DNA from: Sphingomonas oligoaromativorans
Lineage (GTDB): Bacteria > Pseudomonadota > Alphaproteobacteria > Sphingomonadales > Sphingomonadaceae
DNA: 64,000 nt
Reading direction: 5' to 3'
NCBI RefSeq assembly: GCF_011762195.1
Contig: NZ_JAASQK010000003.1
Location: 410,322 to 474,321 of the forward strand
Under the pieces are notes generated by a model that worked only from the letters and a program-made list of their open reading frames with translations, had not been told where the DNA came from and made no database searches. Shown piece after piece: positions 43,326-52,575 of this stretch (position 1 is its first letter; every line of letters starts with the position of its first letter). Made by a program: the position numbers and the translations under genes.

Positions 43326-44477
43326 GTGACGGATGTGGCGGAACGGACCATATGGGAGACGACATCGGGCGGAGGCGACATCGCGCCCGACCGGACGGCC
43401 ACGGGCAAGCCGCATTTCGAGGTGCTTGACGGATTGCGCGGCGTCGCCGCCATGCTGGTCGTGCTGTTCCACATCCAGGGCATCACGGTGAACTGGGATG
43501 GCGCTAAGGTCTTCTTCCATCACGCGCCGCTCGCGGTCGACTTCTTCTTCGCGCTTTCGGGCTTCGTGATCGGCTATGCCTATGACGACCGCTGGCCCCG
43601 GATGACGGTGGGCCGCTTCTTCGCGCTGCGCCTGATCCGGCTGCATCCGATGGTGATCGTCGGGACGCTGTTGGGTTTCGCCAGCTATCTCCTCGATCCC
43701 TATGCGGGCGCGGCGCAGGCGGTGTCGTGGAGCGCCCTGCTGATCGCGCTTGCCATGGGGCTGCTGGCGTTGCCGTCCCCGTCGCTGCCCAATCGGTGGA
43801 CCGACACGCATCCGCTGAACGGGCCGTGCTGGTCGCTGTTTCAGGAATATCTCGGCAACATCGCCTATGCCCTCGTGCTTCGCCGTCTGCCGACGCGCAT
43901 TCTCGGGCTCCTCGCGGTGCTCAGCGCGGTCGTGCTGGCGGTGTGCGCCGTCCACTTCGGCACGTTCGATTGCGGTTCGGGCTGGGATCATCTGTGGATG
44001 GCGCCCGTCCGCCTCAGCTTTCCCTTCCTGACGGGGCTATGGCTCTATCGCGTGCGCGACAGGCTGCCCCGTATGTCGCTGGGCTATCTGCCGCTCACCC
44101 TGATCCTCATCGCGATCGTGATCTTCCCCACGCTGCCCGAGATCGGCGGCTTCAAGCTCAACGGCGCCTATGAAGCGCTGTGCGTCATCCTGCTGTTTCC
44201 CGCGATCATCGTCGCCGGCGCGCATTCCGATGCGGGCCGGGGCCTGATGGGGCTGTGCAAGGCGAGCGGGCGGATATCCTATCCGATCTACATCACGCAC
44301 TTCCCCTTCCTGTACGTCTGGATGAACTATGTCGCCAACGCGCACCCTTCGCCGCAGCGGATGCTGGCGATCGGTGCGGCGCTGGTGCCGTTCCTGCTGC
44401 TGGTCGCCCGGGGAGCCCTCATCGTCTGGGACGAGCCCGTCCGCGCCCGCCTGCGCGCCTCGCTGAGGCGCGGCTGA
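43326..44477 (+). CDS. Acyltransferase family 3 (OafA/YrhL-like) membrane protein
   Basis: A 383-residue protein with ten or so TM helices. After about 25 polar residues comes FEVLDGLRGVAAMLVVLFHIQG, with the motif H of this family, then FFFALSGFVIGYAYDDR and RLIRLHPM. The family transfers acetyl or other acyl groups to extracellular sugars on lipopolysaccharide, exopolysaccharide or antibiotics. The GTG start at 43326 has GGGAGAGGG in front; an upstream ATG at 43266 overlaps the palindrome region and lacks a site. It is convergent with GH3. Confidence 0.85.
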   Translation: MTDVAERTIWETTSGGGDIAPDRTATGKPHFEVLDGLRGVAAMLVVLFHIQGITVNWDGAKVFFHHAPLAVDFFFALSGFVIGYAYDDRWPRMTVGRFFALRLIRLHPMVIVGTLLGFASYLLDPYAGAAQAVSWSALLIALAMGLLALPSPSLPNRWTDTHPLNGPCWSLFQEYLGNIAYALVLRRLPTRILGLLAVLSAVVLAVCAVHFGTFDCGSGWDHLWMAPVRLSFPFLTGLWLYRVRDRLPRMSLGYLPLTLILIAIVIFPTLPEIGGFKLNGAYEALCVILLFPAIIVAGAHSDAGRGLMGLCKASGRISYPIYITHFPFLYVWMNYVANAHPSPQRMLAIGAALVPFLLLVARGALIVWDEPVRARLRASLRRG

Positions 44478-44491
44478 GGGAGCGAAGGCGG

Positions 44492-46669
44492 TCAGCGCAC
44501 CTCGATATCCTGCCGCAGGCCGATATCGGCGGACGAGCTGCCCGCCATGAGCTGGACGGTGCCGGGTTCGACGACGAGGGCTTTGCGCCCCTGATCCCAA
44601 TACGCGAGCTGCGTGGCCTTGAGCGGGACATGGACGGTCCTCGTCTCGCCCGGCTCGAGATGGACGCGGCTGAACCCGGCCAGTTGGAGCGCCGGCCGGG
44701 CGACCCGCGAGTTCGGATAGCGGACATAGATCTGCGGCACGGCGTCCCCCGCAACCCGCCCCGTGTTCGTCACGTCGATGGCGACGTCGATCCGGCCGTC
44801 GCGGGCGAGGGTGGAGCGGTCCGTCCGAAGACGGGCGAAACGGAAGCGCGTGTAGCTGAGGCCCCAGCCGAAGGGGTAAAGCGGCTTCTGCTTCGCATAC
44901 ATGTAGGTCCGCCCGTGGCGGATGTCATAATCCATCATCGGCGGCAGATCGGCCATCGACGCGGGCCAGGTGACGATGGTGTGCCCGCCGGGGTTGTAGG
45001 CCCCGAACAGCACCTGCGCGAGCGCCCAGCCCTCGTCCTCGGAGGCGTGGGCCATGTTGAGGATCGCCGGCACGTTCCGCTGTGACCAGTTGATCGTGTA
45101 GGGGAAGCTGGACACGAGGATCATGACGGTATGCGGATTGGCCGCCTTCACCTTCTTGACCAGTTCCTCCTGCGCCAGCGTGAGCGTGACGCGATCGCGC
45201 CCCTCGCGCCCGTCGCCGGGATCGGCGCAGGGCCGGGTGCCGGAATCGTCCCATTCATTGGCCATGTTGGGGCCGCAGGTGGGGTCATTGCCGACGACGA
45301 CCACGGCGACATCCGATGCCCTGGCCGCGGCGACGGCAGCGCCCTTCGCGTCGTCGGCCGCATAGTTGACCTTCACAGACGGGCCAACGGCGTCGCGGAT
45401 GCCTTCGAGCGGCGTCGTCGCGTGGGGCGGGTGGCCGCCATACCAGTCCCAATGGACGCTGTCGGCCAGCGGGCCGATGACGGCGATCGACTTCAGCCGG
45501 TCCTTGCGGAGCGGCAGGGCGTGGCCGGCATTCTTGAGCAGGACGATCGATTCCAGCGCCATCTTGCGGGAGACCGCCTGATCCGCCGCGCCATCCCAGG
45601 GGGCGGGGCCGTCATGCACGGCGGAATAGGGGACGCGCTCCGGCGGATCGAGCAGGCCGAGCTTCAGCGTGATGCGGAACTTGCGACGGAGCGCCTCGTC
45701 AAGCTCCGCCTCCTTGACCGTGCCTTCGCTGACCGCCGCGCGCATCTCGTCCTTGTAGGTGTCGAGATACTGGTTGATCCCGGCCTTGAGCGTCGCGACC
45801 ACCGCGTCCTTCTGCGTCGCGAAGCGCTTGTGCGCCGTGACCAGCAGCTTCACCGCGCCGCCGTCGCTGGAGACGACGTTCACCCCCCAAAGGTTGATGA
45901 CGACATCGCGCAGCACTGGATTGATCGCCATCGGCGTGCCGTTCCAGGCGTTGTAGGAGGCCATCACCCCGCTCGCGCCGGCATCCTGAAAGGCCATGCG
46001 GAAGGGCAGGGAATAATATTCCCAGAAGAGCCGGTCGTCGAAGTTTGAGCTGGTCGAGGTGCGCTGGTTCTCGTTCGAGTTGGCGAGGAAATGCTTCAGC
46101 AGCGGCGCCGCCTGCCAATATTTCGGATCGTCGCCTTCGAGGCCGCGCGCGAAGGCGGTGGCCATCGTGCCGTTGAGGAAGGGGTCTTCGCCATAGACCT
46201 CCTCCGTGCGGCCCCAGCGCGGATCGCGCGCTAGATCGGCCTGCGGCCCCCACAGCATCAGGATCTGGCGCCCGTAGCGCGCGGTCTGCGTGATGTAGCG
46301 CGCCTCATGCCCCTCGACGCCGCCCGCCTGACGGACGAGATCGGGATCCCAGCTCGCGCCCATGCCCGGCGGCTGAGGGAATTGCGTCGTGGGGATCGGC
46401 GCGAGATGCCGCTTGTCGGACCCGCGCTGGACGACGCCGTGAATGCCCTCGGACGAGCCGAAATTGGGAACGCCGAGGCGCGGCACGCCGGAGTTGGTGC
46501 TGAGCGCGTCGATCTTCTCGTCCACCGTCATGCGCGAGAGGAGATCGGTGATGCGCTGCTCGGCGGGAAGATCGGGATTGCGGAAGGCCGGCTGGGGCTG
46601 GGCCGTCGCCGCGCCGGCGAGCAGCATCGCGGCAAACCCGATTCCGATATGCCGTGCGGTCCTCTTCAT
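44492..46669 (-). CDS. GH3 beta-glycosidase (beta-glucosidase/beta-xylosidase), exported
   Basis: A 725-residue enzyme with a signal peptide (MKRTARHIGIGFAAMLLAGAATAQ), the GH3 N-terminal TIM barrel (GSSEGIHGVVQ, DPRWGRTEEVYGEDPFL, KHFLANSNENQRT with the KH and NE substrate residues), and nucleophile Asp269 in VVSSDGGAVKLL. A C-terminal alpha/beta domain and FN3-like domain follow (GWGLSYTRF, VTNTGRVAGDAVPQIYV). It releases glucose or xylose from oligosaccharide ends. The ATG at 46669 is preferred; a GTG two codons earlier is possible. It lies 28 bases behind GH39, presumably in one operon. Confidence 0.92.
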   Translation of the reverse strand: MKRTARHIGIGFAAMLLAGAATAQPQPAFRNPDLPAEQRITDLLSRMTVDEKIDALSTNSGVPRLGVPNFGSSEGIHGVVQRGSDKRHLAPIPTTQFPQPPGMGASWDPDLVRQAGGVEGHEARYITQTARYGRQILMLWGPQADLARDPRWGRTEEVYGEDPFLNGTMATAFARGLEGDDPKYWQAAPLLKHFLANSNENQRTSTSSNFDDRLFWEYYSLPFRMAFQDAGASGVMASYNAWNGTPMAINPVLRDVVINLWGVNVVSSDGGAVKLLVTAHKRFATQKDAVVATLKAGINQYLDTYKDEMRAAVSEGTVKEAELDEALRRKFRITLKLGLLDPPERVPYSAVHDGPAPWDGAADQAVSRKMALESIVLLKNAGHALPLRKDRLKSIAVIGPLADSVHWDWYGGHPPHATTPLEGIRDAVGPSVKVNYAADDAKGAAVAAARASDVAVVVVGNDPTCGPNMANEWDDSGTRPCADPGDGREGRDRVTLTLAQEELVKKVKAANPHTVMILVSSFPYTINWSQRNVPAILNMAHASEDEGWALAQVLFGAYNPGGHTIVTWPASMADLPPMMDYDIRHGRTYMYAKQKPLYPFGWGLSYTRFRFARLRTDRSTLARDGRIDVAIDVTNTGRVAGDAVPQIYVRYPNSRVARPALQLAGFSRVHLEPGETRTVHVPLKATQLAYWDQGRKALVVEPGTVQLMAGSSSADIGLRQDIEVR

Positions 46670-46697
46670 CGTCACCCTGCGTCCTTCCTGTCGCGGC

Positions 46698-48290
46698 TCA
46701 TTGCCCGGTCCGGTCGATCGAGACGAGCACCACGTCGTTGCTGCGCATGGGCAGATCGATGCCGGTGCGCCCGTCCGCGCCGACCTGTACGGTGCGGTCG
46801 ACCTCCGGGGCGTCGCGGGTCAGGCCCTGCAACTGCCCGAGCTGTTTCGGGTCGAGGCTCTTGGGCATCCCCATGTCGATATAGGCCGAATAGGCGTCGT
46901 TATGGCGATAGCCGGTCCGGTACGCGCGCAGCCGGTAGCGGCCGGGCGCCAGATGCTCGAAGGCGAGCTTCGCCGTCGCCGATGCCGTGTTCGGCACGAG
47001 ATGCGTATAGAAGGGCCGGTTGCTCACTGGCTGCTTCGGCTGCTGCCAGTCCCACACCAGCGCCGTGGTGCGCGTGCCGTCGGTCGCGGCCATCACCTGC
47101 GCGTCGGCGACGGGAATGGAGCGCCCCTTGATGGCGTTCAGATATTTGTAGGCGAAGAAGGCGGGCTTGCGGATGCCCTCGCGGTTGAGGAGGCCGAAGC
47201 CGCCATGGAAGGGAGTGGGCGGCGGACCCGGCTCCTCGAACAGATCGCTATAGGTCCAGTAGCTCATGCCCTGCACAAGCCCCTCGACCGCCTTCAGGCG
47301 CGAGAGGATATAGGGCGCGCTCACATAGCTGTCGTGGACGGGGTCGCGCGGCGTGTAGCTGGTGCTCCATTCGGTGAAATAGAGCGGCAGGGTGGGGAAG
47401 GTGGATGCCGCGATCTGCTGGCGCACCTTGCGGACGTCGGCAATGACGGCTTGCGGATCGGCGGAGAGCTTGGTGTCGCTCTCGCCCTTCTCGTCGAGGA
47501 AACCGCCGTCGACGCCATAGCTGTGGGTGGTGACGAAATCGATCGGCGCGCCCGATTTCGCGACATGAGCGAGGAACTCCGGCACCCACGCCGCGCCGGC
47601 CGTTGCCGGGCCGCCGACCTGGATATCCGGGTCGATCGCCTTGATGGTGCGCGCGGTCAGGTCATACAGGTCGAAATAGGCCTTCTGGTCGGCGCCTTCC
47701 CAGAATCCGCTGAGATTGGGCTCGTTCCACACCTCGAAATACCAGCGGCGCACCTCGGCCACGCCGTAGCGCTGCTGCTCGTGGCGGACGAACGCGTCGA
47801 CCAGCGCCCGCCACGCCTCGGGCTTCGGGTGGGAGGTGTTGCCCTTCCAGTAGAAGATGCTGTTGGACGAGGTGGCGAGCGCCTGCGGCGTGAAGCCCAG
47901 CTCGACGAAGGGGCGGATGCCCTTGGAGAGCAGATCGTCGTAAAGTTCGTCGATCTTGGTCCAGTCGTAGCTGGTGCGGCCATTCTCGACGCGCACCGTG
48001 CCGAGCACGTCATGGAAGATCGCGTGGAAACGGAGAGTGCGGAAGCCGAGCTCGTCCACCGCCGTCTTGAGCTGGGCCTGCGAATCCGGCCGGATCAGCG
48101 TGCCCGGATAGTCCGAGCCGACCGAGATGTCGAAGAAGCGATCGACCGGCTTTTGCGCGCGGGAGACGTCGATGTCGATCGCCCGGTCGGCGGGGGCGGC
48201 GATCGCGGGGGCGAGGGGGAGCCATGCGGAGGCGGCGAGCGCCATCCGCCAGACCCGATGGAATGGCCGCCGGCCGCGCTGATCCCGCAT
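46698..48290 (-). CDS. GH39 beta-xylosidase, exported
   Basis: A 530-residue glycoside hydrolase. A basic N-terminus leads into a signal peptide (WRMALAASAWLPLAPAIA). The catalytic barrel has the acid/base Glu190 in FEVWNEPNLSGFW and the nucleophile Glu307 in YFTEWSTSY, both diagnostic of clan GH-A family 39. A C-terminal beta domain follows from about residue 400. The likely substrate is xylo-oligosaccharide, which fits the GH3 and TonB receptor partners. GGGAGG precedes the ATG at 48290. Confidence 0.9.
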   Translation of the reverse strand: MRDQRGRRPFHRVWRMALAASAWLPLAPAIAAPADRAIDIDVSRAQKPVDRFFDISVGSDYPGTLIRPDSQAQLKTAVDELGFRTLRFHAIFHDVLGTVRVENGRTSYDWTKIDELYDDLLSKGIRPFVELGFTPQALATSSNSIFYWKGNTSHPKPEAWRALVDAFVRHEQQRYGVAEVRRWYFEVWNEPNLSGFWEGADQKAYFDLYDLTARTIKAIDPDIQVGGPATAGAAWVPEFLAHVAKSGAPIDFVTTHSYGVDGGFLDEKGESDTKLSADPQAVIADVRKVRQQIAASTFPTLPLYFTEWSTSYTPRDPVHDSYVSAPYILSRLKAVEGLVQGMSYWTYSDLFEEPGPPPTPFHGGFGLLNREGIRKPAFFAYKYLNAIKGRSIPVADAQVMAATDGTRTTALVWDWQQPKQPVSNRPFYTHLVPNTASATAKLAFEHLAPGRYRLRAYRTGYRHNDAYSAYIDMGMPKSLDPKQLGQLQGLTRDAPEVDRTVQVGADGRTGIDLPMRSNDVVLVSIDRTGQ

Positions 48291-48360
48291 ATGTCCTCCC
48301 GCTCGATGATGGAATGGCGGCGGCACCCTCGAACGGGATGGCCGCCGCCGCAAGTCAGCC

Positions 48361-51351
48361 TCAGAAGGTGAGGCGCATCGTCGCCGTGTAGCGGCGGTCG
48401 GAGACGAACCACGCACGGCCCATCAGGCCGATCGACTGCTTCATCAGCACGCGGTTGGTGGCGTTGGTGAGGTTCTGCGCCTCGACGCCCATCGAGATCT
48501 TGTCGTTCAGGAACTTGAAGAAGATCGAGCCGTCGAGCTGGCCGTAGGAGGCGTTGTAGACCGGCAGGCCCCAGACCACGCAATGCGCGTTCGCGGCGGT
48601 GTCGCACTGCACGCCGTCCGGGGTGATCGGCGAACCGTCCGAGCCCTGCGTGCCGTTGACGTTGGTCGAGAGCAGGTAGCGGCTGCGCCAGTTGTAGGCG
48701 AGGCGGACCGAGACGATGCCCTTCTCGTAATAGCCGGCCAGGTTGTAGCTGTATTTCGACAGGCCTTCGAGCGGCAGCCTGCCGAAGATCGCGCCGTTGG
48801 TGTCCACGCCGTTGGCCGACACGAAGGCCGCGCTGTTCGACTGGAGGCTCGACAGGTTCACCTTGGTGCTGCTGTCGACATAGGTGAAGTTCGACGTGAT
48901 GCCGAACCCGCTCAGCCAGCCGGGCAGGAAGGTGAAGGCCTGATTGTAGCCGAGCTCAAGGCCCTTGATGTTCGCCGTGCCGACATTCTGCGGCGCGGTG
49001 AGGTTGTAGGTCACGCCCGCGAATTCGTACGGCGTGGTGACGTTGCGGATGATGTTCGTCAGATGCTTGTAGAACACCGTGCCCGTCAGCGAGCTGGCCT
49101 TGCCGAAATACCATTCCAGCGCGCCGTCGAGCTGGGTCGAGCGGGTGGGCTTGAGGTTGGGATTGCCCGATGCCGTCGAGTTGAAGGTATAGGTGCCGGT
49201 CGTCTGGTCATAGGCGGCCGACAGCGGCGTATAGGCCTGCAAGGTGTTGAAATCAGGCCGGGTCATCGCGCGGGCCGCGGCGAAGCGGGCCTGGAGGTTG
49301 GGCGTGATCTTGTAGAGCAGGTTCAGGCTCGGCAGGAAATCGTCATAATGGTTCTTGGCGTTGATCGCCTGCGCCGTACCGTCGAACACGGGGCCGCCCG
49401 GAGGCGCGCCGGTGATGGCCGGCGGTTCGACCACGAAGCCGCTGGCATTGTTCGTCGTATGGACCCAGCGCAGGCCGACATTGCCGCTCAGCGGCAGGTT
49501 GATGTTGTCGAAGTCGAACTTCAGCGAGCCATAGGCCGCATAGGTCCGCTCGCGCTGGAAGTTGCGCTGCGCGTCGCCGAACGCGGAAAGCGCGAAGGTC
49601 GGGCAGGACGAGGCCGGATTGATCTCCTCGCAGAGCTGTGTCGTGATGGCGTGCAGCGCATAATAGGTGTTCGGATAACCGTTCGCCTGCGAGGCGGACG
49701 GGAAGATCACGCTCATCGGCACGTTTGCGCCGCCGTGATAGAAATTGCTGCCGAAATTGAAGTTCTGGCTCGCGAGCGGGAATTGGGACAGATAGGCGAG
49801 GTGCGGGATGGTTGAGCCCACCATCCAGGTCTGGCTGACTGCCTGCCAGTTATAAGGCGCCTGCTGGTTTTCGGCGTTGGTCCGCGTGACGCGGCCTCCG
49901 AAGTGGAAGCTCTTCAGGATGCCGCCGGTATCCAGATCGTAATCGGCGTCGGCGCGCCAGGCCCATTCGTTAGCGACGTTCTTGGTGCGCTCGTCCATCG
50001 TGAACGCCCAATAATAGTTGGACGCGGTGTTCAGATAATTCTGGTCGACCGTGACGCTGGGCACGCCGTGCGTCAGGTCCACCGTCTGGCCGGGCAGGTT
50101 GACGCCGGTCGCGACCGTGGAATCGAGGCCGTTGTTGGTGGCGTGGACATGCTGCATGTCGAAACGCAGCGTCAGGCGCTCGGTCGGGCGCCATTTGATG
50201 TTGCCCGAGATGTCGGTGGTGTTGGAGCGCTGATCGGCGCTGCGCACGTCGTCGTTGAACGGCATCCCGCCGTCCGCCGGGCTCGGATCGGTCTCGTCGC
50301 CCTTCTGGAAGACGCCGTTGTCGTCGAACTGGAACTGCGTGCCGGCGGCCGGCACGATGTTGTACGGATTGGTCTGTGCGAAGATCGCGTGCTCGTTCCA
50401 GTGGAACTTGTAGCGCGACTGGAAGAAGGTGGCGGACACGTCGAGATTGTCGGCCGGCTTCCACTGCACCGCGCCATAGGCGCCGAAGCGCTGGCGGGTG
50501 AAGTCGAGCTGGCGCCAGTCGATACCCTTGGGGATGTAGACCGTCTTGCCGGCCACGAGATCCTGACGCGGATAATAGGGCTCGACCTGGATGCCGTCGG
50601 TGCGCGTCGCGCTGCGCGAGTAAGCGACGTCGGCCAGCACGCCGATCTCGCCGATCGGGGTCTGCCAGCGGTTCGAATAGAGCCCCGAGAAGGACGGCTC
50701 GAGCTGGTTGCGCAGATCGCCCAGCGTGCCCGAGGCGGAGACGCTGAACACCTCGCCCTTGCTGTCGAAGGGCATACGCGTGCGCAGGTTGACGAGGCCG
50801 CCGATGCCGCCTTCGATCAGATCGGCCGAGGGGTTCTTGTAGACGTCGACGCCGGCGAGCAGTTCGGGCGGCACATCCTCGAAGCTCAGCGTGCGGCCGC
50901 CATTGGCGCTGAACGCGTCGCGCCCGTTCAGCTCGGAGCGGACGAAGGTGAGGCCGCGCACGTTCACGCCCGAGCCCTCGACCGAGAAGTGATCCGGGTC
51001 CGCGCGCGAGATGAAGTGATCGATGGTGACGCCGGTGATGCGCTGGAGCGTCTCGGTCACGCTGCGGTCGGGCAGCTTGCCGATATCGTCCGAATTGATC
51101 GAGTCGACGATCTGGTCCGCATGGCGCTTGATGCCGAGGGCGGAGTCGATCGAGGCGCGCTGGCCGGTGACGACGATCTCGCTCTGCGCGGGCTGATCGC
51201 CGCCCTGCGCCGTCTTGGCAGCGCTGTCAGTGGATTGCGCGAAAGCGATGCCGGGAACGCAGGCGGCCACGACGGCGATGGAGGCGCCCGCACGCAGCAG
51301 GCTCCGCGGCGATCGCGTCCAAAGGGCGCGCGCAAAACTATGAGTATTCAT
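48361..51351 (-). CDS. TonB-dependent receptor (xyloside locus)
   Basis: A 996-residue outer-membrane receptor. Signal peptide to about residue 37 (ACVPGIAFAQ); TonB box SEIVVTGQRAS near residue 57; plug with DSINSDDIGKLPDRSVTETLQRITGV, VNVRGLTFVRSELNGRDAFS and LIEGGIGGLVNLRTRMPFDS; barrel ending RYTATMRLTF with the terminal Phe. First gene of a minus-strand block with GH39 and GH3, so it probably imports xylo-oligosaccharides that these enzymes cleave. A palindromic LacI-type operator lies 66 bases upstream of the ATG at 51351, which has GGGGAG in front. Confidence 0.92.
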   Translation of the reverse strand: MNTHSFARALWTRSPRSLLRAGASIAVVAACVPGIAFAQSTDSAAKTAQGGDQPAQSEIVVTGQRASIDSALGIKRHADQIVDSINSDDIGKLPDRSVTETLQRITGVTIDHFISRADPDHFSVEGSGVNVRGLTFVRSELNGRDAFSANGGRTLSFEDVPPELLAGVDVYKNPSADLIEGGIGGLVNLRTRMPFDSKGEVFSVSASGTLGDLRNQLEPSFSGLYSNRWQTPIGEIGVLADVAYSRSATRTDGIQVEPYYPRQDLVAGKTVYIPKGIDWRQLDFTRQRFGAYGAVQWKPADNLDVSATFFQSRYKFHWNEHAIFAQTNPYNIVPAAGTQFQFDDNGVFQKGDETDPSPADGGMPFNDDVRSADQRSNTTDISGNIKWRPTERLTLRFDMQHVHATNNGLDSTVATGVNLPGQTVDLTHGVPSVTVDQNYLNTASNYYWAFTMDERTKNVANEWAWRADADYDLDTGGILKSFHFGGRVTRTNAENQQAPYNWQAVSQTWMVGSTIPHLAYLSQFPLASQNFNFGSNFYHGGANVPMSVIFPSASQANGYPNTYYALHAITTQLCEEINPASSCPTFALSAFGDAQRNFQRERTYAAYGSLKFDFDNINLPLSGNVGLRWVHTTNNASGFVVEPPAITGAPPGGPVFDGTAQAINAKNHYDDFLPSLNLLYKITPNLQARFAAARAMTRPDFNTLQAYTPLSAAYDQTTGTYTFNSTASGNPNLKPTRSTQLDGALEWYFGKASSLTGTVFYKHLTNIIRNVTTPYEFAGVTYNLTAPQNVGTANIKGLELGYNQAFTFLPGWLSGFGITSNFTYVDSSTKVNLSSLQSNSAAFVSANGVDTNGAIFGRLPLEGLSKYSYNLAGYYEKGIVSVRLAYNWRSRYLLSTNVNGTQGSDGSPITPDGVQCDTAANAHCVVWGLPVYNASYGQLDGSIFFKFLNDKISMGVEAQNLTNATNRVLMKQSIGLMGRAWFVSDRRYTATMRLTF

Positions 51352-51416
51352 TGGTTCTCCCCTCCTCTGTGTTTTTATTCTTAAAAGCCACATTTGCTGG
51401 GCCTTATTAGGGATAT

Positions 51417-51430
51417 TGATAGCGCTATCA
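51417..51430. promoter_or_regulatory. TGATAGCGCTATCA palindromic operator
   Basis: A perfect 14-base palindrome with a GCGC centre, upstream of the TonB receptor start. The form matches LacI-family operators of sugar-receptor genes in Caulobacter and sphingomonads. The LacI protein at 42225 is the candidate ligand. The remainder of the 208-base gap to the LysR gene shows no gene. Confidence 0.6.
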
Positions 51431-51559
51431 GCCCCTTCGCTGTCAAGGGTTTTGAGCGAGAGTGGCAATAAGGCGGATTTATCAGCTTAATTGAAGGATT
51501 TGTCAGTCATGATGGCTCGTCGCTATGGCCATCGACTCCGAAAAATATCGCCGTGCCGT

Positions 51560-52456
51560 TCAAAAAGCGCGATGATCGGCAAACCGACGTGCAACCCAAT
51601 CGATGAACAGCCGCACGCGCGGAGAGAGCTGCCGGTTGCGCGGATAGAGCAGCGAGACGGGCGCGGACGGAACCGGATAGGCCGCGAGAACACGCACCAG
51701 CCGCCCTTCGGCCAGATCGCGTTCGATGTGGAACAGCGGCATCTGGGCAAGCCCGAGCCCGAGCAGAACGCCGTCGCGGAAACTCTCCGTGCCGGTCACC
51801 GAGAAAGGGGCGGGGACGCCGATCCGCGTCGTGCCGCCCGCCTGCTCGAATCCGAACGGTGTCAGCGCGCCGGTGGTGATCGAGCGGATGCCGACGGCGC
51901 GGTGGCGGGCGAGATCCGTCGGCGTTTCCGGTGTGCCATGGCGTTCGAGATAGGCGGGCGCGGCGCAGGTGATCCGGCCGAGCGTCGTCACCGTGCGCGC
52001 GACAAGGTCGCTGTCGGGCAGCGCGCCGTAGCGCAGTACGCAGTCGACGCCCTCGCGCACCACGTCGACCCAGCGGTCGCTCTCGCTCATCGCGATCTCG
52101 ATGCCCGGATGCCGATCGAGGAAATCGGGCAGGCCGGGGATGACGAAATGACGCGCGATCGTGCCCTGCACCTCGATCCGCAACATGCCCTTCGGCGTGG
52201 CGCCGAGGAAGGCGCCCTCCGCATCCTCCACATCGTCGAGGATCGCGATGCAGCGCCGGTAATAAGCCTCGCCGTCGAGCGTGGGCCTGACCGTGCGCGT
52301 GGTGCGCTGGAGGAGCCGGACGCCGAGCCGCTCCTCAAGTTGCCGGATCACCTGCGTCGCGGTCGAGCGCGGGATGTCGAGATCATGCGCGGCCTGGGTG
52401 AAGCTGCGCCGGTCCACCACGCGCGTGAACAGCCGCATCGCGTCCAGACGGTCCAT
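51560..52456 (-). CDS. LysR-family transcriptional regulator
   Basis: A 298-residue regulator. The N-terminal HTH is FTRVVDRRSFTQAAHDLDIPRSTATQVIRQLEERLGVRLLQRTTR, residues about 10-54 (shortened family signature ending RLLQRTTR). The effector domain begins LRIEVQGTIARHFV. This is the AaeR/DsdC-unlike branch that usually controls an adjacent oxidoreductase. It is divergent from the SDR gene with a LysR-type box between them. Confidence 0.93.
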   Translation of the reverse strand: MDRLDAMRLFTRVVDRRSFTQAAHDLDIPRSTATQVIRQLEERLGVRLLQRTTRTVRPTLDGEAYYRRCIAILDDVEDAEGAFLGATPKGMLRIEVQGTIARHFVIPGLPDFLDRHPGIEIAMSESDRWVDVVREGVDCVLRYGALPDSDLVARTVTTLGRITCAAPAYLERHGTPETPTDLARHRAVGIRSITTGALTPFGFEQAGGTTRIGVPAPFSVTGTESFRDGVLLGLGLAQMPLFHIERDLAEGRLVRVLAAYPVPSAPVSLLYPRNRQLSPRVRLFIDWVARRFADHRAF

Positions 52457-52460
52457 GCAT

Positions 52461-52479
52461 TATTCCATATCTACGAATA
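52461..52479. promoter_or_regulatory. Candidate LysR box
   Basis: TATTC (52461-52465) and GAATA (52475-52479) form an inverted repeat with a 9-base spacer, 5 bases before the LysR start and 96 bases before the SDR start. The T-N(11)-A form is that expected of a LysR regulator binding its own divergent promoter. Confidence 0.4.
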
Positions 52480-52575
52480 GTTAAGCCGTTTCTAACGGGA
52501 TTATCTTTCCGCCTCCAGGGGGCATCTGCTCCTTGTCCGATCGGCACGGGGCCGATGCGAACCAGGAGAACGGGC

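Noticed and set aside
46443..48371. 642-residue plus-strand frame opposite GH3/GH39
   Set aside because: The opposite strand has both catalytic Glu motifs of GH39; this frame is its shadow.
49903..51384. 493-residue plus-strand frame opposite the second TonB receptor
   Set aside because: Shadow frame; the receptor on the minus strand has signal peptide, TonB box, plug and terminal Phe.
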